Assembly: GCA_905182985.1 (NCBI GenBank) | Contig: CAJJDN010000157.1 | Span: forward strand, 33,779-97,778 | Direction: 5' to 3' | From: Paramecium sonneborni | Lineage: Eukaryota; Ciliophora; Oligohymenophorea; Peniculida; Parameciidae | DNA: 64,000 nucleotides | Shown here: positions 1 to 13,674 of the stretch, piece by piece | How positions within the stretch are numbered: the first letter of the stretch is position 1 | Layout: each line of letters starts with the position of its first letter | Notes under the pieces: generated by a model | Told to the model about the DNA's origin: nothing | Database searches by the model: none | The model's input: only the letters and a program-made list of their open reading frames with translations | Position numbers and translations under genes: made by a program

Positions 1-116
1 ACATATGTATCAAATATTTTATAAAATTATTAATTTCAAAAAATTTTGGAATAAGATCTTACACATCAATTTAATTTGAAAGAAAATAAAAAAAAATAAA
101 TATATATAAATTTTTT

Positions 117-760
117 TCATAGAAATAAACTGTTATTTTATTTAAATATTAAATAAATCTTCAAAAGAATAAAAATATTATTTAATTAATTATTTATATC
201 TCTTTATAGTCTAATTTCTTGCGTTACACTTCTCAAAATACCATAAACCATTTCTTTTTACTAATCTTAGAGAGATTCAATATCATCATTAAAAGGAATT
301 AAAGAAGCATTTAATTCTTTTGGATATAAAATTAAAGTTGCTTTATTTTCAAAAGCATAAACAACTCCCATATATAAATAATTAACTTTAGTGAAAATTA
401 AATTATAGCTATAAAAAAAATTAATTAGCTAATTTATTATCAGCTTGAGCAGCTAATAATATCTCATGAATTAAATTGATCTACTAATGCATTTTTGTTT
501 AAAATTATTATAGCTGTCTTATTAAATGTGAATTAAATAATATCACTACAATAAAAATAGTAATTAATCAATTTTATAACATTAATAATCATGCAAAACC
601 TTTAAAAATTCGGATAATGAAAAAAATAATAAAACTGTATTATTGTAATTTTACTTTTTAAATCTAATATTGATGATGAAAGACTAAATAATTTTCTTCG
701 AGATTTATTATGCCTTTTTGAATAATAATATTTATACTAAATATCCTTTTCGTTTTGCAT
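117..760 (-). CDS. hypothetical protein, 188 aa, three tiny introns
   Basis: Read on the minus strand with TAA/TAG as Gln, the gene runs from an ATG at 760 to TGA at 117-119. It needs three GT...AG introns (635-654, 20 nt; 546-580, 35 nt; 365-386, 22 nt). Removing them leaves 567 nt, an exact multiple of three. The start reads MQNEKDIQYKYYYSKRH, followed by a basic patch, a short hydrophobic stretch and a Gln-rich helical middle. The C-terminal half (from IVYAFENKATLILYPKE to the end) is rich in charged residues and looks like genuine protein. I do not recognise the family. Almost the whole gene is repeated at 1378-2018 because of the assembly duplication, where the last codons and the stop are lost. 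Confidence 0.6.
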
Positions 761-1376
761 TTCCGATACAAAAGAATTCAATAGATCCATGAGATTAAAG
801 TGAATAAAAAGATTTTTAATAAATTTACCTTTAATTTAATAAAACTATTATTATTATTTTTAGTACAAATATAATTAAGTTAACTTAAAATGATATAAAT
901 TATTTTTAAGATGATATTTTTAATGTTTGTATAGAAAACAAATTTTCATTTCCATATGAATCCATTATTAATACTCCATATTCGATATTATAATTTCTAA
1001 AATTTATCAATCTACAATGAAGATAATATATACATAGTAATTATAATTAAAAGATTATCAACTAATAAAAATAGAAATTAACAAGTTGAACTAATAAGTT
1101 CAAATATAAAGAGTCAAAATTTACTGAATATTCAATTTTTAATTTAATGTAATTATAATTGATGATGTAGCTTCAATAATAAAGATGAAACCAATAATTC
1201 TTGCATTTAATAATTAAATTAAACAAATTATAGTTTATAGTTAAATAGATTAAATGTAAGACGAGCTTTTAATAGCACATCAAGAGGATAATCTAATTTT
1301 AAAAATAAAAATAGAAAATTATGATGTAAATTTACCCTTTGAGATAATGAAGTATTCATTTATTATTTATTAGATA
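120..1376. repeat. duplicated contig end, copy 1 (joined by N at 1377)
   Basis: This 1257-nt stretch recurs, apparently base for base, at 1378-2634, and a single N separates the two copies. The unique sequence before 120 and after 2634 differs. The pattern repeats at four other N positions in the window, so I read it as two overlapping contig ends placed side by side and not as a tandem duplication. Confidence 0.9.
955..1376 (+). CDS. possible plus-strand coding stretch, structure unresolved
   Basis: From an ATG at 955 the plus strand is open in the ciliate code and reads like real protein (for example KRLSTNKNRNQQVELISSN). A possible 22-nt intron near 1150-1171 leads into DELLIAHQEDNLILKIKIE near 1280. 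The frame stays open to the end of the copy and, in the second copy (2213-2634), runs on into the frame of the giant gene that starts at 2722. It could be a small separate gene, an upstream exon of the giant gene, or a chance open frame: TGA is rare in such AT-rich DNA. A competing minus-strand frame with an ATG at 1359 also exists but has fewer charged residues. Confidence 0.3.
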
Positions 1377-1377
1377 N

Positions 1378-2634
1378 TAGAAATAAACTGTTATTTTATT
1401 TAAATATTAAATAAATCTTCAAAAGAATAAAAATATTATTTAATTAATTATTTATATCTCTTTATAGTCTAATTTCTTGCGTTACACTTCTCAAAATACC
1501 ATAAACCATTTCTTTTTACTAATCTTAGAGAGATTCAATATCATCATTAAAAGGAATTAAAGAAGCATTTAATTCTTTTGGATATAAAATTAAAGTTGCT
1601 TTATTTTCAAAAGCATAAACAACTCCCATATATAAATAATTAACTTTAGTGAAAATTAAATTATAGCTATAAAAAAAATTAATTAGCTAATTTATTATCA
1701 GCTTGAGCAGCTAATAATATCTCATGAATTAAATTGATCTACTAATGCATTTTTGTTTAAAATTATTATAGCTGTCTTATTAAATGTGAATTAAATAATA
1801 TCACTACAATAAAAATAGTAATTAATCAATTTTATAACATTAATAATCATGCAAAACCTTTAAAAATTCGGATAATGAAAAAAATAATAAAACTGTATTA
1901 TTGTAATTTTACTTTTTAAATCTAATATTGATGATGAAAGACTAAATAATTTTCTTCGAGATTTATTATGCCTTTTTGAATAATAATATTTATACTAAAT
2001 ATCCTTTTCGTTTTGCATTTCCGATACAAAAGAATTCAATAGATCCATGAGATTAAAGTGAATAAAAAGATTTTTAATAAATTTACCTTTAATTTAATAA
2101 AACTATTATTATTATTTTTAGTACAAATATAATTAAGTTAACTTAAAATGATATAAATTATTTTTAAGATGATATTTTTAATGTTTGTATAGAAAACAAA
2201 TTTTCATTTCCATATGAATCCATTATTAATACTCCATATTCGATATTATAATTTCTAAAATTTATCAATCTACAATGAAGATAATATATACATAGTAATT
2301 ATAATTAAAAGATTATCAACTAATAAAAATAGAAATTAACAAGTTGAACTAATAAGTTCAAATATAAAGAGTCAAAATTTACTGAATATTCAATTTTTAA
2401 TTTAATGTAATTATAATTGATGATGTAGCTTCAATAATAAAGATGAAACCAATAATTCTTGCATTTAATAATTAAATTAAACAAATTATAGTTTATAGTT
2501 AAATAGATTAAATGTAAGACGAGCTTTTAATAGCACATCAAGAGGATAATCTAATTTTAAAAATAAAAATAGAAAATTATGATGTAAATTTACCCTTTGA
2601 GATAATGAAGTATTCATTTATTATTTATTAGATA
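1378..2634. repeat. duplicated contig end, copy 2
   Basis: Second copy of 120-1376. It holds a truncated copy of the 188-aa minus-strand gene (1378-2018, without its stop) and the unresolved plus-strand stretch at about 2213-2634. The sequence becomes unique again at 2635 and leads into the giant gene. Confidence 0.9.
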
Positions 2635-2721
2635 CATTAAATAAAAAAAATATTAAATTAGTTTAATTATTAATATTTCTTTGAATAAGATTGTTTGTAT
2701 TAGCAATTATTATTTAAATAT

Positions 2722-5700
2722 ATGATTTTTATTATTACCTTGTTTAATTTAACATGCAAAGCCTAAATAATGACTAGATTGAACTATAACAACTAGATTT
2801 AAAGGAATAATATTTAAATTAATGAGGAAGATTATTCAATCTCAAATTTTTTCACGTATGGTATTTGGTCTAAATATAATCCATTAAGTATAATAAAATA
2901 GAATGGGCTTTATGGATTGTTTGATAGTAATTGTTATTAGCTTCATAATGCAATTGATTTTGAATAGTAAAGTCTAAATCTGATTTATTATGATTTTTTA
3001 GATTATGAATAACAATCTATAACTAAGATAATTTAATTTATTGGCAATGACAATAGATAACATATATTTGAGATAAATATTGGAGAATATGAATATGAGA
3101 ATATTTGGTATTGTTTATAAATTTACGCATGGCCATAGTTGAATACATTTGATTTAATAATAGCAAAAAATTAAGATATTATATTAAGAAAATAATTATA
3201 GATAAAATATCCTTTTATGGATAATAATTTGATTTTAACTTTTGGAGGTAGCTTTAAAGTAGTAAATTCAAAAATTACAGAGATTTATTAAGGGACTGTA
3301 TTTTCATCATTTCCTGGTTAGATAATATTGTAAGAGTTTTCAATTGAATAAAAATAACCTAATTTTGATCCTGGTTTATTTATAGATGAAGCTTTTCAAA
3401 ATATTAATGTTTGTATTTGTGAAATAGGTGAAGATGATATAAAAATTTAAGATTAGAATATAAATTATTTGGATTAATATGTTTATGTTTCAGAATAAAT
3501 TAATTGTGACTCTTTCATTTTAATAGGATGGTTTAAAGTTATTGAAATTGTATCAATGGATTAAGAATATAAATTTTAAATTATTAAATTAGGTCCAAAT
3601 TTAGATAGTGAAGTTTATTAAAATAACAATTTAGCAGCCTTTTAATTATATTATTTAATCTCTGAAACTACGTTTAAAATCTTTATAACAACTTATAGTT
3701 ACTTGTTTCCTGGTATTAATATTAATTTTGAGAACAATCCTTTTTTAATATAAAAAGAATATTTAATTCCTCAAAACTTTATTAAAAATTGGCATTACTT
3801 ATTTGTTAAACTAAAATCTACATAATTATATATTTCAATAATATTTTATTAAAATGATAATAATTTTGAAATTAATGATGAGATTGAGGTTATTTAATTT
3901 ACAAATGTATAATTTAAATTATAATATGGTAATATCTAGTAGCAAGATTGGAACTATTTAATTTTCAAAGTTAATAATTTAATTTTATATAATTGTGAAA
4001 CAAATATTAATAAATAGGGTTGTCATTTTAGTTGTAAAGAATGTGATGGTCCACTTAACTCTAATTGTTTGTCTTGTCATGAAGATTCACAAAGGATTTA
4101 TTTATCTGAATATAAAGTTTGTATTTGTCCTTCTAATTCAATTGATAAGGATGAGAAATGCCTTACAGATAAAAATTAAAAATTTTCAATAATAGAATAA
4201 AATAATGATGACATCAATAAAAATTGTAAATAAGGCTTTTTTGAACTTGATGGAGAATGTTATAAATGGTAGATATTATAGTTAATAATTATAGTCCTTC
4301 AATAATTAGTGAGAATAGTATTAGTTGTTATGAATGTTATAAAAATCCATAAGGATGGAGTTCTAATCCAAATTGTGATACGGATCTTTATTTGAAAGCA
4401 TCAGGAACTGTAGAAGATACTATGATTAGAACTTATAGCTTTTTTTATTAATTTGATGGATTAGATTTAAATTTTTGTTATTATTGTTGGTAAATAAAAG
4501 AAATTTAAAATGAGGAGGGTAATTACAATTTATATTAATATTTATCTTTTGGATTTATAAACTTCTGCTAAATTGAAGAGATAAGAATAAATTCTAATTA
4601 ATGTTATGTTTGTACAATAGATTTTTGTCAAGATTGTTATATAACTTTATTAGGAATGAGATGTTTAAGATGTCTAGATAGTTATGAATTTTTTAATGGA
4701 AAATGTATACCTAATATTTTTATTAATCCTTATCCAAAAGAAGATAATCTTGATAATTGTTTACCTCCATTTTATATTACATCTAAATAATAATGTATTT
4801 TATGTCCAATAATAAATTGTGTCTATTGTTTTGAATATGTAGATAATTTTCTAGAAGCAAACTCATTAAAATCTAATAATTTATTTATTTATCAGGAGGA
4901 TTTAAAAATTGCTTGTGCACTTTGTAAATAAAATTATTTATATGATTTCACATTAAAAATATGCATAATGTAGGAAACTCAATTACCTAATTGTTTAAGA
5001 TCTTTCATTGATTTAAATAATTAAGAATTATGTACATTATCTTCAATTGATTTTTCAAATTCTCCAGAAATGAATGATTGTTTTATTCACATTTCTAATT
5101 GTTAATAATGTTTATAATATCATTCAAATATTATATGTGTTGTTTGTTAATAAGGATATGTTGTGGAATATGAATAATGTATTTAAAATGAAGAATTAAT
5201 ATAGCCAAGCTATTAATTATAAAGTTGGAGAATGTAAGTAGAAAGTTTTAGATTGTAATTTGCACCTTTGCTTTAAGATTTTGATTATTAAATTATGGAT
5301 ATATAAAATAAATGTGATCCAAATTGCTTACATTGTTAAATATAATCAATATATTATTGTGAATTATGTAGTTTGAATTATTTTAAATAAAGAATGAGAG
5401 TTGAAAGAGGATAAAAATGTTCTGATTGTCCATAACTTTGTTAACTATGCATTTAAAGATCACAAGAAGATATTTAAGTAATTTTATACATTTAATATTA
5501 GTTAATATCCCCTTAATTTGAAATTAATGATGAAAATTTCATTTACACTAAATCCTGTTTAAAACCTTACAATCACCCATTAATTAATTTTAATCCATAT
5601 TATTAAATATCTAAATATTGTATTAATTAGATATGTAATTACTATGTTTAAATTGATAGGGTTCTTAATTTATGTGACCCTATTAGATTTTTTAATTTTG

Positions 5701-8700
5701 GCTATTAGGATTATTTTGACATAGATTATTTCAATTAATTGGGAATTAATTCTATACTCTTAAACTCTACATTTCAAATTCGAGATTAATTATGTTTTAG
5801 TCCTTTTTCTATTCTTGCCTAAAACAATTTAAAAAAGAAAATATTTTCATTATAAGAAATTAAATTAATCTTAAACTCCAAGAATACTCTTTTCTTTTAA
5901 TTGTTTGGCTTAATTTAAATATTTTTATATGATTCAATATTTATTGAGAATATAGGTTTTATATTTGATACTTATTCAGTTGGATAATTTAAATTCATCA
6001 ATAATAATTAAAAAGTGGACATTACTTTAAAAGATTTTATTATTTAAGATAGTTACTTATAAAATGCTGATTCTATTTTAAATACACTGATTTTTGGTAA
6101 TATCAAATTTATTAATGTTACCATTTAGAATACAAGTATTTTGAATTCTTCATTTCTCAATTTAGATTTTTGGAATTTTGTAGGTTAAATTATTATTGAA
6201 ACTATGACCATTTCAAATTCAATAATTGTTAACTCTTAATTATTTAAATTTTCAAAAAGTTAATTTACTATACTAATTAAAGATGTGAAGATTGATTAAT
6301 GCGAATTGTTTAATTCTTCACTTTTTCACTTTAATACAAATAGTTATAATTATACTAACCTTATTTTCTAAAACTTAAAAATAAAAGATAGTAAATTTAT
6401 TAATTCCTCTTTTTTAGATTGTTCTAGCTAAATGGCTCTTAAAATTAATAATTTTTCATTTATAAATAACTTTTTGTCAAATTCTATAATCATAGGATTT
6501 AGCTATAATTTATCATTATTTTAAATTGAGGTAATAGATAATGTATTTGTTGATTCATAGTTTCTTTCTACAATACAAATGCTATATGATTTGGATATGC
6601 CTTGTAAAATATAATATTTTAAAGCAATTTCAAATAAGTTTCAAAATTCTAATTTATTTCTAATATTTTCAACTTATCAATTGAGTAGTTTAATAATTGA
6701 AATATCAGATTTAATACTTGAATATAATTCAAAATCTAATAATAGTAATTAATCAATTTACTTGTTTAACATAAATTGTTATTCAATTTTAATACAAGAT
6801 GTTAAAATCATTAATTCAAATGATATTCACATATTTTACTTGTTTGAAAATTAAAAAATAATTATTGAAAATGTTCTATATGAATAGTAAGAAATTAAAA
6901 AAAAAGTTTAATTATCATAGAATTGTATTGAATAGGTTCCAACTAATTAATTACTTTAAATTTTAGGTTTTATAAATATTGTTTTATAAAATCTTAAAGT
7001 TCTGAAGTAAATTAGCATAGATGAAACAATAATTTAAATAACATAGAGTAAATAATAATTAAGTGAAATTAATAGACAGATCAAAATCTCTAACCTAATA
7101 TTTTATGGAAATCTTTTACTATAGTCATTTTAAATTATTCCTCTTTCACTTATTACTATTAATTCTGATTAAAATGTAAATATTCAACTAGAAAACATAG
7201 AATTTTAAAAGAATTTTATACATGTTTATTAAGAGGGATCTTTACTTTATTCGGCAGGACTGATATATATTACATCTACATAAAGTCAAGTAATAATTAA
7301 AGATTTATTGTGTTTAAAGAATGCATTTACAAATTCATCAAACTCTTTTATAATTGTAACTGCAGATTCAGTAAAATTATATAATATTGAAGTGAATTAT
7401 CATAATGTATTATCTTTAAATTTGTGGTAAGAATACTATAATATTTCTATTGAAATTGATAATAGTTAAGAAAAGGTAAATTAATTTATTTCTTAAGTCT
7501 TCTAAATTAAAACTATTGGAGGAGTATTCTAAATATCTGCTTCGAATATTTTTTGTATAAATTCTAGGTTTACTTCAATATATGCTTCAAAAAGTTAAGT
7601 TTTTGATATTATAACCTTTGGTTCAGGGAATATATATCTAGAAAATATCTTCATAAATTCAACTTTAAGTGATTTAATATCGAAATCAAAATCATCAGGT
7701 TGCATAAATATTAATTCATAGACTAGTTTACTGAATCTTTCTTTAATAAATATTGTATTTTTTCAAGTTTAAAATAGAATAACTTCATCAATATTATCGA
7801 TATCACCTTCTTCATTTTCAAATTAACTTTTATTCAAAAATATTATTATAGAAAATTGTATATCCTTACTTAACTAAATTATCAATATACCATTCTACTA
7901 ATCAATTGCAGAGTTGAATTAATTAACTTTTTAAAATATTAAAATTACATAAAATTTAGATGCTATGATCAAATTTTTTTAGTCTGTAAAAAGTTTATCA
8001 TCAAATGAGGTTTTAGAAATAACAGGAATCAATAATGCTGCATTAGTATTAGAAAACTGTATTACTTAAATAAATGGTTTAATTTTTGAAGGAATATTTA
8101 TAGGAAGACTTTTAAAATTTATAAATAATCCTAGGTTAATAATTAGGAATTGTAAAATAGAAAATATATAAGCACTTTATTCTCTTGATTTAATATACAT
8201 TAGTTAAAATATTTAGTAAAAGTCTATAATTTATTTCAATTAACTCAGTATATCAAAGGTGAGTCTACTTGAGATTAAATTAAATCAAATTTTTCAAGAG
8301 AAAAACTATATTTATTCTATTTTTGGATGTATTTTGGATAAGTAAATTGAGATTATAGAAGAATAACATGATTATCTAAAAGAGAACATAATAGCATTAT
8401 AATAATCCTAACAAAATTAAATAAATTCTCTATTATATATTTAATGTACATCGAATTTAAATGAATTATATTTTAATTTCATTAAAATTTAATCGAATAA
8501 TTGTACCACTTGCTCTAAAGGAATTGTATAAATTGAAATTGAAAACTTTAAGAAATTTGTTTTATTGTAAGTAAATTGTAATTTTAATTCAATAAAAAAT
8601 TTTGGATGTTTAAATTTTTAATCATAATTGTAGATTTAATCTAAAATTATTATTCATAATTCAAACTTTATCCATAATATAGGTGGAGATGGAGTGGCAA

Positions 8701-11323
8701 TTAGAGTTTTAAAAGTTCCATTAATTATTAAATAATGTAAAATACTCTATAATATGGCTAATGAAAAAGGAGGAGGGTTTTATATAGAATTAAATTCTAA
8801 TATATTTTTAATTAAAGATACAATTATTATAAATAATAGAGCTAGGATAGGAGGAGGAATATATTTAGTTGGTGATGCTAATTTGAATAAAGCAAATTTA
8901 ATTAATTCAACTTTAATTTATAACACTGCAAAAGTTTATGGTAATAATATTGTAGAATAACCAACTCATTTGGCATTATAAATAAATAATAATGAATAGC
9001 CTTCTTCCATTTTTATGGAAAATAATACAAAATTATATGTATTGCATCTATAAGCTTATAAAACAATAGAATAGAGTATTTAAAAAATTTCAAATAACTT
9101 GATGATTCCAAGTAATTAAGAAATTTAAAATTATGCTTTATTTTACATAAAAGAAAAATAATATATTACTTATATTAAAGAAATATGTCTTTATTTCAAG
9201 AATAGTTATAATGAAGTGGTTTTAGAATTGAAAGATTCTTCATGCATTGTATATGAATATATTTTGTCAAATAGTTAGAGTAAAGGCTTGATTTCAAGTA
9301 AAAATTAAACATTATAATTTAATTAATAAAAAAATTGTTTTGATATTGGTCCTTTATCTTTTAGTTTAGATCCTTACAATTAAAGTGAGAATTATTTACA
9401 AATTTTCCTTAGTTGTAATTCAGGTTTATCAAATAAAAATTTAAAATATATAATAAATGCAAATAGTTTTAAATGTTAACTTGGAGAATTCTATATAGAT
9501 AATGGATGTTAGATTTGTAATTCAAATCAAGGATTTTATTCTGTAACATATGATGCTGTTAAATGTTCGATTTTTGATAAAACAAAATTTTAGAACATAA
9601 CATCAAACATGATTTAATTGTAAAAAGGTAATTGGAGACCAAATTATTATTCTGATTATTGTTAATCATGTTTTAAAAACTTAGATTTCTGTATTGGAGG
9701 TTGGGATGTTGGAAATTAATTATGTAAAGTTGGACATATTGGAGGTTTATGTGAGGAATGTGATGTTAATAATATTATGGGTGATGGATATTATTTTAAG
9801 AATTAATGGGATTTAAGTTGTTTTAGATGTTTTGGAATTGATAATGGAGTACTTCCATTTCTATTGGCCTTAATTTAGTAATAATTAATATAATATTGTT
9901 TAGAGCTTTAGTATCTATAACTTTGACTTTGAGAAGTATTCAAAAATCAAATAGATTATTTGCATCTCTGAAAATTGGATAAAAGTTTAGTAATATAATT
10001 TTTAGATTAAATCAAGGTATATATTTATATTTATAATTAATTATCAGATCATGAAAGTATATTACTTAAAATGTGGCTAAATTATTTGTGGATATTCTCA
10101 GTGATTTTCACATTTAATATTAATTTTAAATTTTAATTTACCTTAATTGATTCAACTAGTAATAGTTTTTACTTTATGGCATACAATTTAGATTGTTATT
10201 TATCAAATTCTGGAATTCATTTAATATATATAAGAATTTTCTTGATCATATTTTTAATGTTGATATAATTCTTAATAATACTAATAGCATCATTCATTTA
10301 TTAAAAAGTTAAAAAATAACAAATTGATTATAGTATTCTATCAACAACATTGCTCTATTTATTTGTTTTTAATTATGGAGGATTAATTAAAATGTATAAA
10401 TTTTCTTCTTAAATTTTATAAGGTTGTGTTCAATAGTATCAATTCGAAAGATTTCAACTATTGATTATATATAAGGAGATGTTTCATTAAAATATGGTAC
10501 TGATGATCATCTTCTATGGATTACATATTTAATAATACCTGGATTATTGTTATTCGGATGTCTTATACCTTTTGGTTTGTTTTTATTGATGTATGCTAAA
10601 AGACATTAATTTGACTTAATTAGAATAAGAAAACATATCTGCTATCTAATGAATGAATATGCTCATCCGAGTTATTTTTGGGAATTCATTAAAATTTCAA
10701 ATAAAGCAATAATAATACTTATTACTACTTATTATGAAACTAATGTATTACTCAAAGCTTCCTTATTGGGATTGTGTCTACTTTTTTATCAAATCTTAGC
10801 AGACAAAAATAAACCATATTATTTATCTAAGTTTAATACTTTAGATTTAAGAACTGGATAACTTTGTTCAATATCAATCTTCCTTGCTGCTATTAAATAT
10901 TTTAGTGAAGAAATTAGTCACGAAATCTTATCTGTAATTCTTTCTATTATTATAATTCTTCTTTGCTTTAAATTATGCTTTCCATTTATTATGGATATTC
11001 TTAAAGTTTATTATAAGAAGTTTAAATCTCCAATCATATCATGTTTAATTTCACTCATTAATAAAGTTTTTAAAAATTCTATGATCTCCAGATACTTAGT
11101 TTCTGTTTTACAATAATGGAAGTTAAGTGACGAAAGATTAAAACTTAATTACACTAAATTAAGATAGAACTTGTTTACTAAATCTAAAATTATGACAAGA
11201 TCAAAAAAGTATATTATAAATATATAATTAATTAGATTATCATTATCTTTTTTCAATTCAACCTATAATAAGATATTCCAATAAAATAGTTTTGGATGTT
11301 TTATGGGATTAGATTAAGATTGA
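2722..11323 (+). CDS. giant Cys-rich, beta-helix-repeat surface protein with C-terminal membrane domain
   Basis: About 2848 aa in the ciliate code. The start at 2722 is chosen because it gives a signal peptide (MIFIITLFNLTCKAQ). Two introns, 4269-4294 (26 nt) and 10394-10422 (29 nt), restore one frame to TGA at 11321-11323. Order of parts: a long N-terminal globular region; a Cys-rich zone from about residue 425 to 950 with many CxxC pairs (CHFSCKECDG, CVVCQQGYVVEYEQC); a very long Ser/Asn/Ile-rich middle of short strand repeats like parallel beta-helix rungs, ending in Gly-rich rungs (EKGGGFYIELN, ARIGGGIYLVG) near 8770-8880; a second Cys-rich block at 9480-9840; then hydrophobic helices from about 10080 to 11000 and a basic tail. 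The architecture matches large ciliate transmembrane proteins with pectin-lyase-like folds. The ligand or role is unknown. It probably sits at the cell surface or in the endomembrane system. Confidence 0.8.
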
Positions 11324-12185
11324 TATAAGAATTGTTTTATTAAATATATAATAATAAATATATTTTAGAGAAAGATTAGTTTTAAATTTTTAATTTCTTT
11401 TTAAAAATATTATCTTTAATATTTTATATAGGAATAAACCAGAGATGTTAATATTTTCATATTATATATTAATTTATTATTTTAATATTTTTTTAACCTT
11501 ATTCTAAAAGAACTTTGATTCCATTCATTTTAATTAGATGAAATAATTACTAAAGGATTAACAAAAAATCAAATATTAAACTTGTTTTTACTTTAGAATC
11601 ACCAATCGATAATTTATTTTATTTTATTTAATCAGAGAAGATAAAATAAAATAGCCAGCTAGATCCTCCTTAACCCTATATTTGAAAATTAAACATCCTA
11701 CATATATTTTAATTCAAAATAAATAGAATGCTTTTTTTAATTTTTTTTGAACTTCTAAATTATTTCTTTTGAAATTTTTATTTAATTCAATATTGAATAA
11801 ATCTACTTATATTTATTAACTTTTGAAAATTAATTGCAATAGCTTATTCTTCCTAAATTTTGTAGTTTATAAATTAAAAATGTCTTCATTCTAATACATT
11901 AATTTATTTCAAAAAATATTAAAGAGCAATTTTATTTTTCAAGTAAATTGAGGTTGAGGTAATAAGAATTGAATTAATATAATAAATATAAACCTTAAAA
12001 ATATTTTAAGCAATATATAACAGAGGAATAATTTTATCATAATTTGATAAGGAGAATTATAGTTAATTGAAAAAATTTCGAAATTAGTATGAAATTTAAT
12101 TAATCAATAAAATAAATTGTTGATTTTTCTTAAATTAACGAATTGATACTATGAAAATTAATTAAATATAATATTTAATCCTTGT
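11324..12185. other. intergenic, no gene seen
   Basis: AT-rich sequence between the ends of the giant gene and the convergent minus-strand family gene. I found no convincing reading frame, RNA gene or repeat in it. It is long for this compact genome. Confidence 0.5.
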
Positions 12186-13434
12186 TCATATAACTTAATC
12201 AATTAATAACATGATCTTATACATAAATAATTTTTCTATTTTTTCTGATACAGGTTCAATTATATTTTTTGAAATGATGGCATAAATTGCATCATCAATA
12301 TCTGGATTATTAGAATGTAACCAATATGTATTGTTAAAATATTAAACAAATTTAGATTGAAATACTTAATCAATAATGTCTTTTTCCAGTTATTTCATTT
12401 CTTATTAGGTAATTTCAAATTTATAGTTCTTTTCATATTCTTATAAGTTATCTTTTATTTGATATTAAACTAATTAATTAATTTGTTATTTAAGCTTGCA
12501 TTCTCTCTTTTATAAAATATTATGTTATTCTTAACATTTCATCATATAATCGAATTTAATTTTAGATATAGATGATAAATGTTGAGTAATAATTGGAATA
12601 TAATTTTGTAATAAAAATTCAAGTACAATTTATCCATATTAAGATCCAAATTCAATCATTGAAGTTAAATCTTTATTTATTTTTGGTATTAATTCTTATC
12701 TATCAGATCCAAAATAATCATTGTAATTATCATCTATTTATAATGATTAAACCATTTTATTTTTTTAATCATCTTAATAATTATATTTCATTAATATTTC
12801 TTTAATGAATGTAATGATTTCAAAAGAAGTTGAATTAGATTTACATAAATTAATTATTGGTTGTAAAATTTCTTCAAATATTTCATTTCTTTTTTATAGA
12901 TTTGTCCATTTTAAGTGAATTGAATTATAACATCTATTAATAATGAATATTATAATTTTATTAATTTAATGTGAAGCTTTCATAGATGGTTTAATTTAAT
13001 TTTCATAAAATGGACATTAGTATCCTGTGAAATGAATAGTATAATATAAAAATTAATAAATAAGATTTGGATATTAACTATTTTGAGTTAATTAAAGCCA
13101 AATTCTATGAGTATTAAGATAATTATGTTCAATTTCTTTAGATTCCATAATTTGTACTTTTCGTAATAAGTTAATAATTAATTGCAATAATTATCCTAAA
13201 TGAATCATAACAAAGCCTGATTCCTATTAAGAATAATAATAATGTATTTATTACAATCCAAAATATCAAATCTCTTAATCTAATAAATTTTCGTCGATCT
13301 ATTTTATAAGTAATACATTTATTAATAAAATCTAATTTCATTTATCCAAATTAATCAAAGTCTAAGGTTTTAGATATTTCCTCTTTGTTTTCGAAGGAAT
13401 ACACTTCATCACAACCATAAAACAAATTTAACAT
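12186..13434 (-). CDS. dispersed-family protein, copy A (405 aa), kinase-like motifs degenerate
   Basis: Minus-strand ATG at 13434, stop 12186-12188, one 31-nt intron at 13224-13254; coding length 1218 nt. Copy B (20351-21599) is nearly identical and has exactly the same length and intron. Copies C and D are more distant relatives, with the intron at the same protein position. Shared core: a DR...LRLRDLI segment, the intron, LGQLL, LLRKV, then a segment ending NTHRIWL and finally FTGYQCPFYE. Spacing and hydrophobic pattern recall the kinase C-lobe (helix E, HRDxKxxN loop, DFG region) with the catalytic residues replaced. That link is inference. The C-terminal half is Gln- and charge-rich and probably coiled coil. 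No function can be assigned. Confidence 0.8.
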
Positions 13435-13674
13435 TTTTTTAATTATTATTATATTTCTATTAAAAATAGCAATTTATTAATTATTAATAATAAAATAGGA
13501 AATACTTTTACAATCCAAAAAATCTTTAATTACAAGTACTGAAATTAATTTATTTGAATATTAATCTCAACTTGAAAAAAAAATGTAAGGGATATATTTA
13601 AATTTGAAGTATTCTTAAAAAACCTAATTTATAAAAATAGGATTTTAATAGCTTACTATAATTATTTGTAAATA

